Shown: in pieces, positions 34,821 through 44,081 of the stretch
Layout of the letters: every line of letters begins with the position of its first letter
How positions within the stretch are numbered: the first letter of the stretch is position 1
Source of the DNA: Erwinia sp039023475
GTDB lineage: Bacteria; Pseudomonadota; Gammaproteobacteria; Enterobacterales; Enterobacteriaceae
NCBI RefSeq assembly: GCF_039023475.1
Contig: NZ_JBCHVB010000001.1
Coordinates: 1,178,001-1,242,000, forward strand
Direction: 5' to 3'
Length of the DNA: 64,000 nt
The notes under the pieces: model-generated
What the model was told of the DNA's origin: nothing
The model's input: only the letters and a program-made list of their open reading frames with translations
The model's database searches: none
Translations under genes and position numbers: made by a program

Positions 34821-36347
34821 ATGATTGCTTCTTTATATCAGCGCCAGCGGGTCCGCCTGCTTTTAGCGCTGTTGACGGGTGCCGCTGGCACCCTCTCTTT
34901 TTCGCCTTATGATTTCTGGCCTGCCGCGCTGGTGGCGCTGTTTGGCCTGTTAGCGCTGACGCTTAACCGCACCACCCGCCAGGCGACCGCTATCGGCTTC
35001 GCCTGGGGCTTTGGCCTGTTTGGCAGCGGCATTAACTGGGTGTATGTCAGCATCGCGACATTTGGCGGCATGCCGGGCCCGGTCAATGTCCTGCTGGTCG
35101 TCCTGCTGGCGGCTTACCTTTCACTCTACACCATGCTGTTTGCTGCCCTGCTCAACCGGCTGTTTCCAAAGACCTCCCTTCTCCGTCTCGCCGTGGCTGC
35201 GCCCATCCTCTGGCAAATCACCGAGTTTTTGCGCGGCTGGATCCTGACCGGCTTCCCGTGGCTGCAGTTTGGCTACAGCCAGATTGACGGGCCGCTGAAG
35301 GGCCTTGGCCCGCTGATGGGCGTGGAAGGTATCACTTTTGTGCTAATGGTGACGACCGGCCTGCTGGTCTTTGCCCTGGCTAAACGCCGCTGGATTGCCG
35401 CCGTAGCCGCGCTGGCCCTGCTGCTGCTGCCCTGGCCGCTGCGGCTGATAAGCTGGTATCAGGCCATACCTGAACGCGCTGTCGAAGTGGCGATGGTCCA
35501 GGGAAATATTCCCCAGTCACTGAAGTGGGATCCTAATCAGCTGATTAACACGCTGAAAACCTACACCTCACTCAGCCGCCCTTACGTCGGTAAAGTCCCG
35601 CTGATAATCTGGCCTGAGTCGGCGATCCCCGACCTGGAAAGTAATCAACAGCCGTTCCTGAAGTCTGTCGATCGCGAACTGCGGGCTGAGGGGAGCAGCC
35701 TGCTTACCGGCATTGTTGATTCCAGGCTGGAGGATAATCGCTATCACGATTACAACTCCATTATCGTGCTCGGCGGCGAAGCGCCGTATGACTACGCCAG
35801 CCCGAACCGCTATCAGAAAAACCACCTGGTACCGTTCGGCGAGTTCGTACCGCTGGAGTCGTTACTGCGTCCGCTTGCACCGTTCTTCGACCTGCCGATG
35901 TCCTCTTTCAGCCGCGGCGGCTATATCCAGCCTCAGCTGAAAGTGGCTGGGCTCAACCTGACCGCCGCTATTTGCTATGAAATCGTCCTGGGCCAGCAGG
36001 TCAGGGATAATTTCCGCCCCGATACCGATTTTCTGCTGACTATTTCAAACGATGCCTGGTTCGGGCACTCGATCGGTCCATGGCAGCATTTTCAGATGGC
36101 GCGGATGCGGGCGCTGGAGCTTGGTCGCCCCCTGCTGCGTGACACCAATAATGGCGTAACGGCCGTCATTAATGCGCAGGGTGATGTGGAAGAGATGATC
36201 CCGCAGTTTGTTGCCGGGGTACTGGCAACTCAGGTTACGCCGACCCAGGGATTAACGCCTTATGCCCGTTTCGGCAACTGGTCTGTCTGGATTATCACGC
36301 TGCTGTTCGGCCTGACCGCGGCAGTTTTACGCTTCAGGCAGCGCTAG
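34821..36347 (+). CDS. lnt: Apolipoprotein N-acyltransferase
   Basis: Inner-membrane enzyme adding the third acyl chain to the N-terminal Cys of lipoproteins, such as the LptE and RlpA encoded in this window. The 508-residue product (E. coli 512) has about six N-terminal membrane helices then a periplasmic nitrilase domain with the Glu-Lys-Cys triad in IIWPESAIPDL, YQKNHLVPFGEFVPLE and TAAICYEIVLG, and a final helix at the C-terminus. Six bp after ybeX. Confidence 0.97.
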   Translation: MIASLYQRQRVRLLLALLTGAAGTLSFSPYDFWPAALVALFGLLALTLNRTTRQATAIGFAWGFGLFGSGINWVYVSIATFGGMPGPVNVLLVVLLAAYLSLYTMLFAALLNRLFPKTSLLRLAVAAPILWQITEFLRGWILTGFPWLQFGYSQIDGPLKGLGPLMGVEGITFVLMVTTGLLVFALAKRRWIAAVAALALLLLPWPLRLISWYQAIPERAVEVAMVQGNIPQSLKWDPNQLINTLKTYTSLSRPYVGKVPLIIWPESAIPDLESNQQPFLKSVDRELRAEGSSLLTGIVDSRLEDNRYHDYNSIIVLGGEAPYDYASPNRYQKNHLVPFGEFVPLESLLRPLAPFFDLPMSSFSRGGYIQPQLKVAGLNLTAAICYEIVLGQQVRDNFRPDTDFLLTISNDAWFGHSIGPWQHFQMARMRALELGRPLLRDTNNGVTAVINAQGDVEEMIPQFVAGVLATQVTPTQGLTPYARFGNWSVWIITLLFGLTAAVLRFRQR

Positions 36348-36752
36348 TCATCTCCAACGCTGGCCCTTTCCTGGGGCCAGCGCTTCTTCTCCCCCGCGTT
36401 CTCTCACCTGCACTGCGCAATCAGAGCGCTTTCTGGAAACTTTGGCATAACAATTGCTTGATAGGGTGGCAGGCCTGCTGCGTTGCCCGTCATGGCCGCT
36501 ACGGCATACGCTTATGCACCATAAAGGACCAACACGTGCCCTGTGGCGGAGCATTGCCCCTGAAATGCGCCGCTTTGGTGCGGCGCAGTTCGCAAAAAAG
36601 AAACTTTATTGTTTCATTGCGTTAACAATCAGCTATGTTAGGGCTAAGGGTGTGGTTACCCCCAGAGATAAAAAGAAAAGCAGCAGGAAATACACATAAC
36701 ATCATAATCGGCGCAATTTTATTTTTGCGCCCCACCATGAAGGAGTTGGAAC
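36348..36752. other. lnt-gltI intergenic region
   Basis: About 405 bp. It contains the lnt terminator and the gltI leader. A hairpin GGCGCAA (36710-36716) / TTGCGCC (36725-36731) stands just upstream of the AAGGAG of gltI and could influence translation. A promoter for gltI must lie here, but I find no convincing -35/-10 pair. No coding frame is supported. Confidence 0.6.
36358..36382 (+). terminator. lnt terminator
   Basis: CGCTGGCCC (36358-36366) / GGGCCAGCG (36374-36382) with a 7-nt loop, followed by CTTCTTCT; the pyrimidine tail is a weak U-tract. Confidence 0.65.
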
Positions 36753-37649
36753 ATGCAGATGCGCAAAGTGGCGTTATCGCTGCTGCTGTTAAGTGCAGCG
36801 GCAGGTGTCGCCCAGGCAGAAGAACTCACCGGCACCCTGAAAAAAATTAACGATAACGGCGTTATCGTTGTGGGTCACCGTGAATCCTCCGTTCCCTTTT
36901 CTTATTACGACAATTCGCGAAAAGTTGTCGGCTACTCACAGGCCTATTCCAGTCAGATCGTTGAGGCGATTAAAACCAAGCTGAACAAGCCCAACCTGCA
37001 GGTTAAAATGCTGCCAATCACCTCCCAGAACCGTATTCCGCTGCTGCAAAACGGCACCTACGATTTTGAGTGTGGCTCCACGACCAACAACGTTGAGCGT
37101 CAGCAACAGGCGGCCTTCTCCAACACTATCTTCGTGATCGGTACCCGCTTGCTGGTGAAGAAAGGCGGCGATATCAAAGATTTTGCCGATCTGAAAGGCA
37201 AAACGGTCGTGGTTACCTCCGGCACCACCTCAGAAGTTCTGCTGAATAAGCTGAACGATGAGCAGAAGCTGGGTATGCGCATTATCAGCGCCAAAGATCA
37301 TGGTGACTCTTTCCGTACGCTGCAGAGCGGACGTGCCGTGGCATTTATGATGGATGACGCACTGCTGGCGGGCGAACGCGCTAAAGCCAAGCAGCCGGAC
37401 AACTGGGAAATTGTCGGTACGCCGCAGTCGAAAGAAGCTTACGGCTGTATGCTGCGTAAAGATGACGCGTCTTTCAAAACGCTGGTGGATGAAACCATCG
37501 CCAAAGCGCAGACCTCAGGCGAAGCGGAAAAATGGTTCGATAAGTGGTTCAAACAGCCTATTCCGCCAAAAGATCTCAATATGAACTTTTCCCTGTCGGA
37601 CGATATGAAAGCGGTATTTAAAACGCCTAACGATAAGGCTCTGAACTAA
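36753..37649 (+). CDS. gltI: Glutamate/aspartate ABC transporter, periplasmic binding protein
   Basis: Binds glutamate and aspartate in the periplasm and delivers them to GltJK. The 298-residue precursor has a signal peptide of about 22 residues (MQMRKVALSLLLLSAAAG, cleavage after AQA). The SBP family 3 core includes VGHRESSVPFSYYDN and SGTTSEVLLNKLND. Its 3' UTR carries the probable SroC RNA. Confidence 0.97.
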   Translation: MQMRKVALSLLLLSAAAGVAQAEELTGTLKKINDNGVIVVGHRESSVPFSYYDNSRKVVGYSQAYSSQIVEAIKTKLNKPNLQVKMLPITSQNRIPLLQNGTYDFECGSTTNNVERQQQAAFSNTIFVIGTRLLVKKGGDIKDFADLKGKTVVVTSGTTSEVLLNKLNDEQKLGMRIISAKDHGDSFRTLQSGRAVAFMMDDALLAGERAKAKQPDNWEIVGTPQSKEAYGCMLRKDDASFKTLVDETIAKAQTSGEAEKWFDKWFKQPIPPKDLNMNFSLSDDMKAVFKTPNDKALN

Positions 37650-37661
37650 TAATGAAAATAA

Positions 37662-37831
37662 GGGCAGCCCTTCGCTGCCCAATGATTGTTGAATAAAGGC
37701 CCGGACAGACAACAGCCTGAGAGACGCCCGGTGCGTCGGACCTCAGGCAAAGGCAGGTGATGGTCGTTCCCCAAAACCTGCATCAAGCGGCCTCTCATCA
37801 ATCTTCAGGGTAGCTTCGCTACCCTTTTTTT
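37662..37831 (+). ncRNA. sroC: Probable SroC small RNA (gltI 3' UTR)
   Basis: The 195-nt gltI-gltJ gap matches the E. coli location of SroC, an RNA processed from gltIJKL mRNA that sponges GcvB. Here it begins with GGGCAGC/GCTGCCC (37662-37680) and ends with the stem GGGTAGC-TTC-GCTACCC (37808-37824) followed by seven T (37825-37831). The 5' end is not determinable from sequence. Identity rests on position and architecture. Confidence 0.65.
37808..37831 (+). terminator. Terminator between gltI and gltJ (SroC 3' end)
   Basis: A 7-bp GC-rich stem and T7 tail, ending 13 bp before gltJ. It should set a high gltI to gltJKL ratio, as is usual for binding proteins. Confidence 0.85.
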
Positions 37832-37844
37832 AGCGGAGTATTTT

Positions 37845-38585
37845 ATGTCAATTGATTGGAACTGGGGCATCTTCCTGCAAGAGGCGCCGTTCGGTAATAC
37901 CACCTACCTGGGGTGGCTCTGGTCAGGTTTTCAGGTCACCATCGCCGTCTCCCTCTGCGCGTGGATTATCGCCTTTTTTGTCGGTTCGCTGTTTGGCATT
38001 TTGCGTACCGTACCTAACCGGCTGCTCTCCTCAGTCGGCACCTGTTACGTGGAGCTGTTTCGTAACGTTCCGCTGATAGTGCAGTTCTTTATCTGGTATC
38101 TGGTGGTGCCAGAACTGCTCCCCGTTGATATCGGGATGTGGTTTAAATCTGAAATCGATCCAAACGTTCAGTTCTTTACCTGTTCGGTGCTCTGCCTCGG
38201 CCTCTTTACCGCTGCGCGCGTCTGTGAGCAGGTGCGTGCGGCGATTCAGTCACTGCCCACCGGCCAGAAAAACGCCGGTCTGGCGATGGGGCTGACGCTG
38301 CCACAAACTTACCGTTACGTTTTGCTGCCAAACGCCTACCGCGTTATCGTTCCACCGATGACCTCGGAAATGCTGAACCTGGTGAAAAACTCCGCCATTG
38401 CCTCCACTATCGGGCTGGTGGACCTGGCGGCACAGGCGGGTAAGCTGCTGGACTATTCCGCGCACGCCTATGAATCTTTTACCGCTATCACCCTGATTTA
38501 TATTGCTATCAACCTGGTTGTCATGTTCGTGATGAGCCTGGTCGAACGTAAAGTCCGGCTGCCTGGCGGCATGGGAGGCAAGTAA
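37845..38585 (+). CDS. gltJ: Glutamate/aspartate ABC transporter permease GltJ
   Basis: Inner-membrane permease of the Glt importer, 246 residues, as in E. coli. Hydrophobic segments start near residues 28, 70, 105, 190 and 215. The EAA loop, which contacts the GltL ATPase, is at NAGLAMGLTLPQTYRYVLLP. Overlaps gltK by one base (TAATG). Confidence 0.97.
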   Translation: MSIDWNWGIFLQEAPFGNTTYLGWLWSGFQVTIAVSLCAWIIAFFVGSLFGILRTVPNRLLSSVGTCYVELFRNVPLIVQFFIWYLVVPELLPVDIGMWFKSEIDPNVQFFTCSVLCLGLFTAARVCEQVRAAIQSLPTGQKNAGLAMGLTLPQTYRYVLLPNAYRVIVPPMTSEMLNLVKNSAIASTIGLVDLAAQAGKLLDYSAHAYESFTAITLIYIAINLVVMFVMSLVERKVRLPGGMGGK

Positions 38586-39262
38586 TGTACGAATATGACT
38601 GGAGCACGATCGCCCCTAACCTGCCTTACCTGGTTAACGGCATGATCCTCACGCTCAAGATAACCCTGACGGCGGTGTTCTTCGGGATTCTCTGGGGCAC
38701 GCTGCTGGCGGTAATGCGCCTGTCCAGCTTTAAGCCCATCAGCTGGTTTGCCCGGCTGTACGTCAACCTGTTTCGCTCCGTCCCGCTGGTGATGGTGCTG
38801 CTCTGGTTCTATCTGATTGTCCCCAGCTTCCTGCAAAAGGTGCTCGGCCTGTCGCCGAAGACGGATATCCGTCTGATTTCTGCAATGGTCGCTTTTTCAC
38901 TGTTTGAAGCCGCCTACTATTCGGAAATTATCCGCGCGGGCATTATCAGCATCGCCCGTGGGCAGGGTAGCGCTGCGCTGGCGCTGGGCATGACCCAGTG
39001 GCAGTCGATGAAGCTGATTATCCTGCCACAGGCTTTCCGCGCCATGGTGCCGCTGCTGCTTACCCAGGGCATTGTTCTGTTCCAGGATACGTCGCTGGTC
39101 TACGTGCTCAGCCTGGCGGACTTCTTCCGTACTGCCGACACCATCGGCATCAATAACGGTACCGAAATTGAAATGGTTCTGTTTGCCGGTGCGGTCTACT
39201 TTGTTATCAGCCTTAGCGCTTCGCTGTTGGTCAGCTATTTAAAGAAAAAAAGGACAGTTTAA
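38585..39262 (+). CDS. gltK: Glutamate/aspartate ABC transporter permease GltK
   Basis: Second permease of the Glt importer, 225 residues (E. coli 224). The EAA motif is SAALALGMTQWQSMKLIILP (about residue 137). It ends directly before the gltL start with no gap. Confidence 0.97.
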   Translation: MYEYDWSTIAPNLPYLVNGMILTLKITLTAVFFGILWGTLLAVMRLSSFKPISWFARLYVNLFRSVPLVMVLLWFYLIVPSFLQKVLGLSPKTDIRLISAMVAFSLFEAAYYSEIIRAGIISIARGQGSAALALGMTQWQSMKLIILPQAFRAMVPLLLTQGIVLFQDTSLVYVLSLADFFRTADTIGINNGTEIEMVLFAGAVYFVISLSASLLVSYLKKKRTV

Positions 39263-39988
39263 ATGATTACCCTGAAAAACGTTTCTAAGTGGTATGGTCA
39301 CTTTCAGGTGCTGACCGACTGCTCAACCGAAGTGAAAAAAGGCGAAGTTGTGGTGGTTTGTGGGCCGTCGGGTTCGGGGAAATCGACGCTGATCAAAACG
39401 GTGAACGGCCTTGAGCCTGTTCAGCAAGGCAGCATTGAGGTAAACGGCATCGCCGTTAACGATAAGCGCACAAACCTGGCGCAGCTGCGTTCGAAAGTCG
39501 GCATGGTATTTCAGCACTTTGAGCTGTTCCCGCACCTGAGCATTGTGGAAAATCTGACCATCGCCCAGGTAAAGGTACTGAAGCGTAATAAAGAAGAAGC
39601 GCGGCAGAAAGGCTTAAAGCTGCTGGAGCGCGTCGGTCTTTCCGCCCACGCCAACAAACATCCCGGACAGCTTTCGGGCGGCCAGCAGCAGCGCGTGGCT
39701 ATCGCCCGTGCGCTCTGTATGGATCCTATCGCTATGCTGTTTGACGAGCCTACCTCGGCGCTCGATCCGGAAATGATCAATGAGGTGCTGGACGTCATGG
39801 TGGAATTAGCCAATGAAGGCATGACGATGATGGTTGTGACGCATGAGATGGGCTTTGCCCGCAAGGTCGCTAACAGGGTAATTTTTATGGATGAAGGACG
39901 CATCGTGGAAGATTCACCGAAAGATGACTTCTTCAACAATCCGCAATCCGATCGCGCTAAAGATTTCCTGGCGAAAATCCTGCATTAA
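39263..39988 (+). CDS. gltL: Glutamate/aspartate ABC transporter ATPase GltL
   Basis: ATP-binding subunit driving the Glt importer. The 241-residue product has Walker A GPSGSGKSTLIK, signature QLSGGQQQRVAIARAL, Walker B MLFDEPTSALDPE and switch His in VVTHEMGFA. Last gene of gltIJKL; E. coli has rihA next, absent here. Confidence 0.98.
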   Translation: MITLKNVSKWYGHFQVLTDCSTEVKKGEVVVVCGPSGSGKSTLIKTVNGLEPVQQGSIEVNGIAVNDKRTNLAQLRSKVGMVFQHFELFPHLSIVENLTIAQVKVLKRNKEEARQKGLKLLERVGLSAHANKHPGQLSGGQQQRVAIARALCMDPIAMLFDEPTSALDPEMINEVLDVMVELANEGMTMMVVTHEMGFARKVANRVIFMDEGRIVEDSPKDDFFNNPQSDRAKDFLAKILH

Positions 39989-39999
39989 TCCCGACGGAA

Positions 40000-40030
40000 C
40001 GGGACGCCGCATTACCCTGCGGGCGTCCCG
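40000..40030 (+). terminator. gltIJKL terminator candidate
   Basis: CGGGACGCC (40000-40008) / GGCGTCCCG (40022-40030) stem with a 13-nt loop, followed by ATCGCACTGATTTTT, so the T-run is displaced. It may also act for ybeL converging from the right. Confidence 0.5.
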
Positions 40031-40044
40031 ATCGCACTGATTTT

Positions 40045-40527
40045 TCAGGGTTCAAAAGGCTCCCGCTGAAACTGATCGTGTCCGCACTCAGGACAGCGGG
40101 TCAGGCTTTCCGGGGTATAAATAGCGCGGGTAAAGTGACATTTCTCGCAAACCAGATTGCCCAGACCGACCACCTCACCGCTTTGATAAACGCCGTGATG
40201 GTTCAGATCCTGAAAGACTTCCCGCCACTCCAGCTGGCTCTTATCCGTGATATCCGCCAGTTCTTTCCAGATGCTTTCACGGATAACGCGCATAAAAACG
40301 CTGTCGCTGGTGGTGTCCTGCGTTTCGGTATAGCTGCGGGCGAACTCCTCCAGATCCCGCCTTACCGCACGCGTGACATCATCTATCTGCGTACGGGTAA
40401 GCTCGCCTCTGTTATACATACGCTGCCGCGCACTTTCGACCAGCGCATCAATATCGTGCTCTCCCCGATTGATCCTTTCAGTCAGCGCTGAAACCAGCTC
40501 CCGGTAGTACTGAGCGACCTTGTTCAT
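40045..40527 (-). CDS. ybeL: DUF1451 zinc-ribbon protein YbeL
   Basis: A 160-residue soluble protein matching E. coli YbeL throughout (MNKVAQYYRELVSALTER at the start, FQREPFEP at the end). A helical N-terminal two thirds is followed by a C-terminal zinc ribbon with CEKCHF and CPECGHDQF. Function unknown. Convergent with gltL, divergent from leuS. Confidence 0.93.
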   Translation of the reverse strand: MNKVAQYYRELVSALTERINRGEHDIDALVESARQRMYNRGELTRTQIDDVTRAVRRDLEEFARSYTETQDTTSDSVFMRVIRESIWKELADITDKSQLEWREVFQDLNHHGVYQSGEVVGLGNLVCEKCHFTRAIYTPESLTRCPECGHDQFQREPFEP

Positions 40528-40887
40528 TTTTTCTCCTTAACGTTCCAACACGTTACGCTTTAAGTCTAGCGTGAAACCTCATATTGCGTGGAGAAGTGAC
40601 GCATTCACAGTGAAAACTGCACAGCGTCTTCCAGCTTGCAGAGAAAAGACCGAAGAGGGGGCGGTTACTGTTGTTGCGCTGGATGCTTATCAGCTATGCT
40701 ATGCGGATCTAAACGCACTCAGAAAATTGCTGACATCCCCTGACATTCAGGAGGCCGCCAGGCGGCGACAGGCTCCCTTACTGAAAGCATACGTTCAAGT
40801 AACCTACGCGACGTAAGGTAAGACGCCTGCCCCTGATGCCCGAATGTCGAAGGATTTAGCGCTATTTACAAAGGACCACTGGCTACC
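40528..40887. other. ybeL-leuS intergenic region
   Basis: A 360-bp divergent region. A GTG-initiated 81-codon frame (40571-40816) exists but has no ribosome binding site and no recognisable product. No clear promoter elements are assigned; both ybeL and leuS promoters should be here. Confidence 0.6.
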
Positions 40888-43470
40888 ATGCAAGAGCAAT
40901 ATCGCCCGGAAGAGATAGAATCCCACGTTCAGCAACACTGGGAAGAGAAGCAAACGTTCAAAGTGACGGAAGAGGAAGGTAAAGAGAAGTATTACTGCCT
41001 CTCCATGCTCCCCTATCCTTCTGGCCGCCTACATATGGGCCACGTCCGCAACTACACCATCGGTGATGTGATCTCCCGCTATCAGCGCATGTTAGGTAAA
41101 AATGTTCTGCAGCCGATTGGCTGGGATGCGTTTGGCCTGCCGGCAGAAGGCGCAGCCGTCAAAAACAACACGGCTCCTGCCCCCTGGACCTACGATAACA
41201 TCGCCTATATGAAGAACCAGCTTAAGCTGCTGGGCTTCGGCTACGACTGGAATCGCGAACTGGCGACCTGCCAGCCTGAATATTATCGCTGGGAGCAGTG
41301 GTTCTTTACCCGCCTCTATGAAAAAGGGCTGGTTTACAAAAAGACCTCCGCCGTGAACTGGTGCCCGAACGACCAAACCGTTCTGGCCAATGAACAGGTT
41401 ATCGACGGCTGCTGCTGGCGCTGCGATACCAAAGTCGAACGTAAAGAGATCCCGCAGTGGTTCGTCAAAATTACCGACTACGCCGATGAGCTGTTAAACG
41501 ATCTCGATACGCTGGAAAGCTGGCCTGAGCAGGTCAAAACCATGCAGCGTAACTGGATTGGCCGCTCTGAAGGGGTGGAGATTGAATTCAGCGTTAAAGA
41601 GAGCAGCGAAAAGCTGAGCGTTTATACCACCCGTCCCGATACCTTTATGGGCGTGACTTACCTGGCCGTGGCCGCAGGCCATCCGCTGGCCGCCCAGGCC
41701 GCCGCGTCCAATCCGGCGCTGGCTGACTTCATCGCAGAATGCCGCAACACCAAAGTGGCCGAGGCCGAGATGGCCACGATGGAGAAAAAAGGAATGGCTA
41801 CCGGCCTGTTTGCCGTGCATCCACTGACCGGTGACAGCGTGCCGGTGTGGGTCGCAAATTTCGTGCTGATGGAATACGGCACCGGTGCGGTGATGGCGGT
41901 TCCTGGCCACGATCAGCGCGACTGGGAGTTTGCCAGCAAATACGACTTGCCGATCAAGCCTGTCATCCTTAACGGCGACGGCACCGAACCGGATCTCAGC
42001 GCCTCTGCAATGACCGAAAAAGGCACGCTGTTTAATTCCGGCGAGTTTGACGGCCTGAGCTATGAAGAGGGCTTTAACGCCATTGCGGACAAGCTGGCCA
42101 GCACAGGCGTCGGCACCCGTAAGGTGAACTACCGCCTGCGCGACTGGGGAGTTTCCCGCCAGCGCTACTGGGGCGCGCCTATCCCCATGGTGACACTGGA
42201 AGATGGCACCGTAATGCCAACGCCTGAGGATCAGCTGCCGGTGATCCTGCCGGAAGATGTGGTGATGGATGGCATTACCAGCCCGATCAAAGCCGATCCT
42301 GAGTGGGCCAAAACTACCGTAAACGGCCAGCCGGCCCTGCGCGAAACCGATACCTTCGACACCTTTATGGAGTCCTCCTGGTACTATGCGCGCTACACCT
42401 GCCCGGACTACGATAAAGGCATGCTGGACCCGGCTGCGGCCAACTACTGGCTGCCGGTCGATCAGTATGTGGGCGGTATTGAGCATGCGATCATGCACCT
42501 GCTCTATTTCCGCTTCTTCCACAAACTGCTGCGCGATGCCGGGCTGGTCAACTCCGATGAGCCTGCCAAACGTCTGCTGTGTCAGGGGATGGTACTGGCT
42601 GACGCCTTCTACTATCACGGCGTAAACGGCGAGCGCAACTGGGTTTCACCGGCTGATGTTACCGTTGAGCGCGACGAGAAAGGCCGTATCCTCAAAGCCA
42701 CCGACGAAGCGGGTCACGAACTGGTTTACGCCGGTATGAGCAAGATGTCCAAGTCAAAAAACAACGGCATTGACCCACAGGTTATGGTTGAGCGCTACGG
42801 CGCGGATACCGTCCGTCTGTTTATGATGTTTGCCTCACCGGCAGAGATGACGCTGGAATGGCAGGAGTCGGGCGTTGAAGGCGCAAACCGCTTCCTGAAA
42901 CGCGTCTGGCGTCTGGTCTTTGAACATACTGAAAAAGGCGCGACGGCAGCGCTTGATGTGGCCGGTCTGAACGATGAGCAGAAGGCGCTGCGCCGCGATC
43001 TGCACAAAACCATCGCCAAGGTGGCCGATGATATTGGCCGTCGCCAGACCTTTAACACCGCTATCGCGGCCATTATGGAGCTGATGAACAAGCTGGCTCG
43101 TGCGCCGCAGGAAACGGAGCAGGATCGTGCGCTGATGCAGGAAGCCCTGCTGGCCGTGGTCCGCATGCTTTATCCGTTCACGCCGCACGCCTGCTTCACT
43201 CTCTGGCAGGCGCTGGGCGGGTCGGGCGACGTGGACAACGCCATATGGCCGCAGGCTGACGAAGCGGCCATGGTTGAAGACTCTTTGCTGGTGGTCGTGC
43301 AGGTTAATGGTAAGGTCCGTGGCAAAATTACCGTTCCGGCCGATGCCACTCAGGAACAGGTTCAGGCGCGTGCCGCGCAGGAGCATCTGGTCGCCAAATA
43401 TCTTGCTGGCGTTACCATTCGTAAAGTGATTTACGTACCGGGCAAGCTGCTTAACCTGGTCGTGGGCTGA
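40888..43470 (+). CDS. leuS: Leucyl-tRNA synthetase
   Basis: Charges tRNA-Leu. The 860-residue product equals E. coli LeuRS. MLPYPSGRLHMGHVRNY holds the HIGH-type motif, the editing (CP1) domain lies at about residues 225-415 (VYTTRPDTFMGVTYL and MAVPGHDQRD), and KMSKSKNNG near residue 619 is the KMSKS loop. It is followed by lptE with a 15-nt gap. Confidence 0.99.
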   Translation: MQEQYRPEEIESHVQQHWEEKQTFKVTEEEGKEKYYCLSMLPYPSGRLHMGHVRNYTIGDVISRYQRMLGKNVLQPIGWDAFGLPAEGAAVKNNTAPAPWTYDNIAYMKNQLKLLGFGYDWNRELATCQPEYYRWEQWFFTRLYEKGLVYKKTSAVNWCPNDQTVLANEQVIDGCCWRCDTKVERKEIPQWFVKITDYADELLNDLDTLESWPEQVKTMQRNWIGRSEGVEIEFSVKESSEKLSVYTTRPDTFMGVTYLAVAAGHPLAAQAAASNPALADFIAECRNTKVAEAEMATMEKKGMATGLFAVHPLTGDSVPVWVANFVLMEYGTGAVMAVPGHDQRDWEFASKYDLPIKPVILNGDGTEPDLSASAMTEKGTLFNSGEFDGLSYEEGFNAIADKLASTGVGTRKVNYRLRDWGVSRQRYWGAPIPMVTLEDGTVMPTPEDQLPVILPEDVVMDGITSPIKADPEWAKTTVNGQPALRETDTFDTFMESSWYYARYTCPDYDKGMLDPAAANYWLPVDQYVGGIEHAIMHLLYFRFFHKLLRDAGLVNSDEPAKRLLCQGMVLADAFYYHGVNGERNWVSPADVTVERDEKGRILKATDEAGHELVYAGMSKMSKSKNNGIDPQVMVERYGADTVRLFMMFASPAEMTLEWQESGVEGANRFLKRVWRLVFEHTEKGATAALDVAGLNDEQKALRRDLHKTIAKVADDIGRRQTFNTAIAAIMELMNKLARAPQETEQDRALMQEALLAVVRMLYPFTPHACFTLWQALGGSGDVDNAIWPQADEAAMVEDSLLVVVQVNGKVRGKITVPADATQEQVQARAAQEHLVAKYLAGVTIRKVIYVPGKLLNLVVG

Positions 43471-43484
43471 TGTCAGGAGGAACT

Positions 43485-44081
43485 GTGCGACATCCTATTA
43501 TCTCTCTGGTTGTTGGCCTGGCGGTGTTGATCACCGCCGGTTGCGGCTTTCATCTGCGCGGGACCACCTCGGTCCCGCCCGAGATGAAAACCATGATTGT
43601 TGACACGTCCGATCCTTACGGGCCGCTGACGCGTGCGGTACGCGAGCAGCTGCGTCTGAACGATGTGACTATCCTTGACGATCCCGGTGAGCGTACGGAT
43701 GTTCCGTCACTGCGCCTGCAGGGCGCAACGCTTGGCCGTGATACCGCCTCAATTTTTCAGGACGGTAAAACGGCGGAGTACTCAATGGTCATGACCGTCC
43801 GCGCCCAGGTGTTGATCCCGAATAAGGGGATCTATCCTATCCGCGCCACGGTTTATCGTTCCTTCTTCGATAACCCCCTGGCGGCGCTGGCGAAAGACTC
43901 AGAGCAAAATATTATCTACAGTGAAATGCGGACGCAGGCCGCAGAACAGCTGGTGCGTAAATTGCTGACCGTACACGCGGCGGAGAAGGACAGCTCAATA
44001 GATACGCTGAACGCCACGCCGTCAGCGATGGATCAACCATCTCCCCGTACCGCCATGCCTGACGATACCTATGCCAAATGA
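43485..44081 (+). CDS. lptE: LPS-assembly lipoprotein LptE
   Basis: Outer-membrane lipoprotein forming the plug of the LptD translocon that places LPS in the outer leaflet. A GTG at 43485 preceded by AGGAGGAACT is the best start (198 residues; E. coli 193); the ATG at 43470 overlaps the end of leuS and would bury that SD. The signal peptide ends in a lipobox (ITAGC, acylated Cys, followed by GFHLRG). Overlaps holA by four bases. Confidence 0.95.
   Translation: MRHPIISLVVGLAVLITAGCGFHLRGTTSVPPEMKTMIVDTSDPYGPLTRAVREQLRLNDVTILDDPGERTDVPSLRLQGATLGRDTASIFQDGKTAEYSMVMTVRAQVLIPNKGIYPIRATVYRSFFDNPLAALAKDSEQNIIYSEMRTQAAEQLVRKLLTVHAAEKDSSIDTLNATPSAMDQPSPRTAMPDDTYAK

Noticed and set aside
40571..40816. 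81-codon GTG-initiated frame between ybeL and leuS
   Set aside because: No ribosome binding site, no recognisable product, and it sits where the leuS promoter and leader should be.
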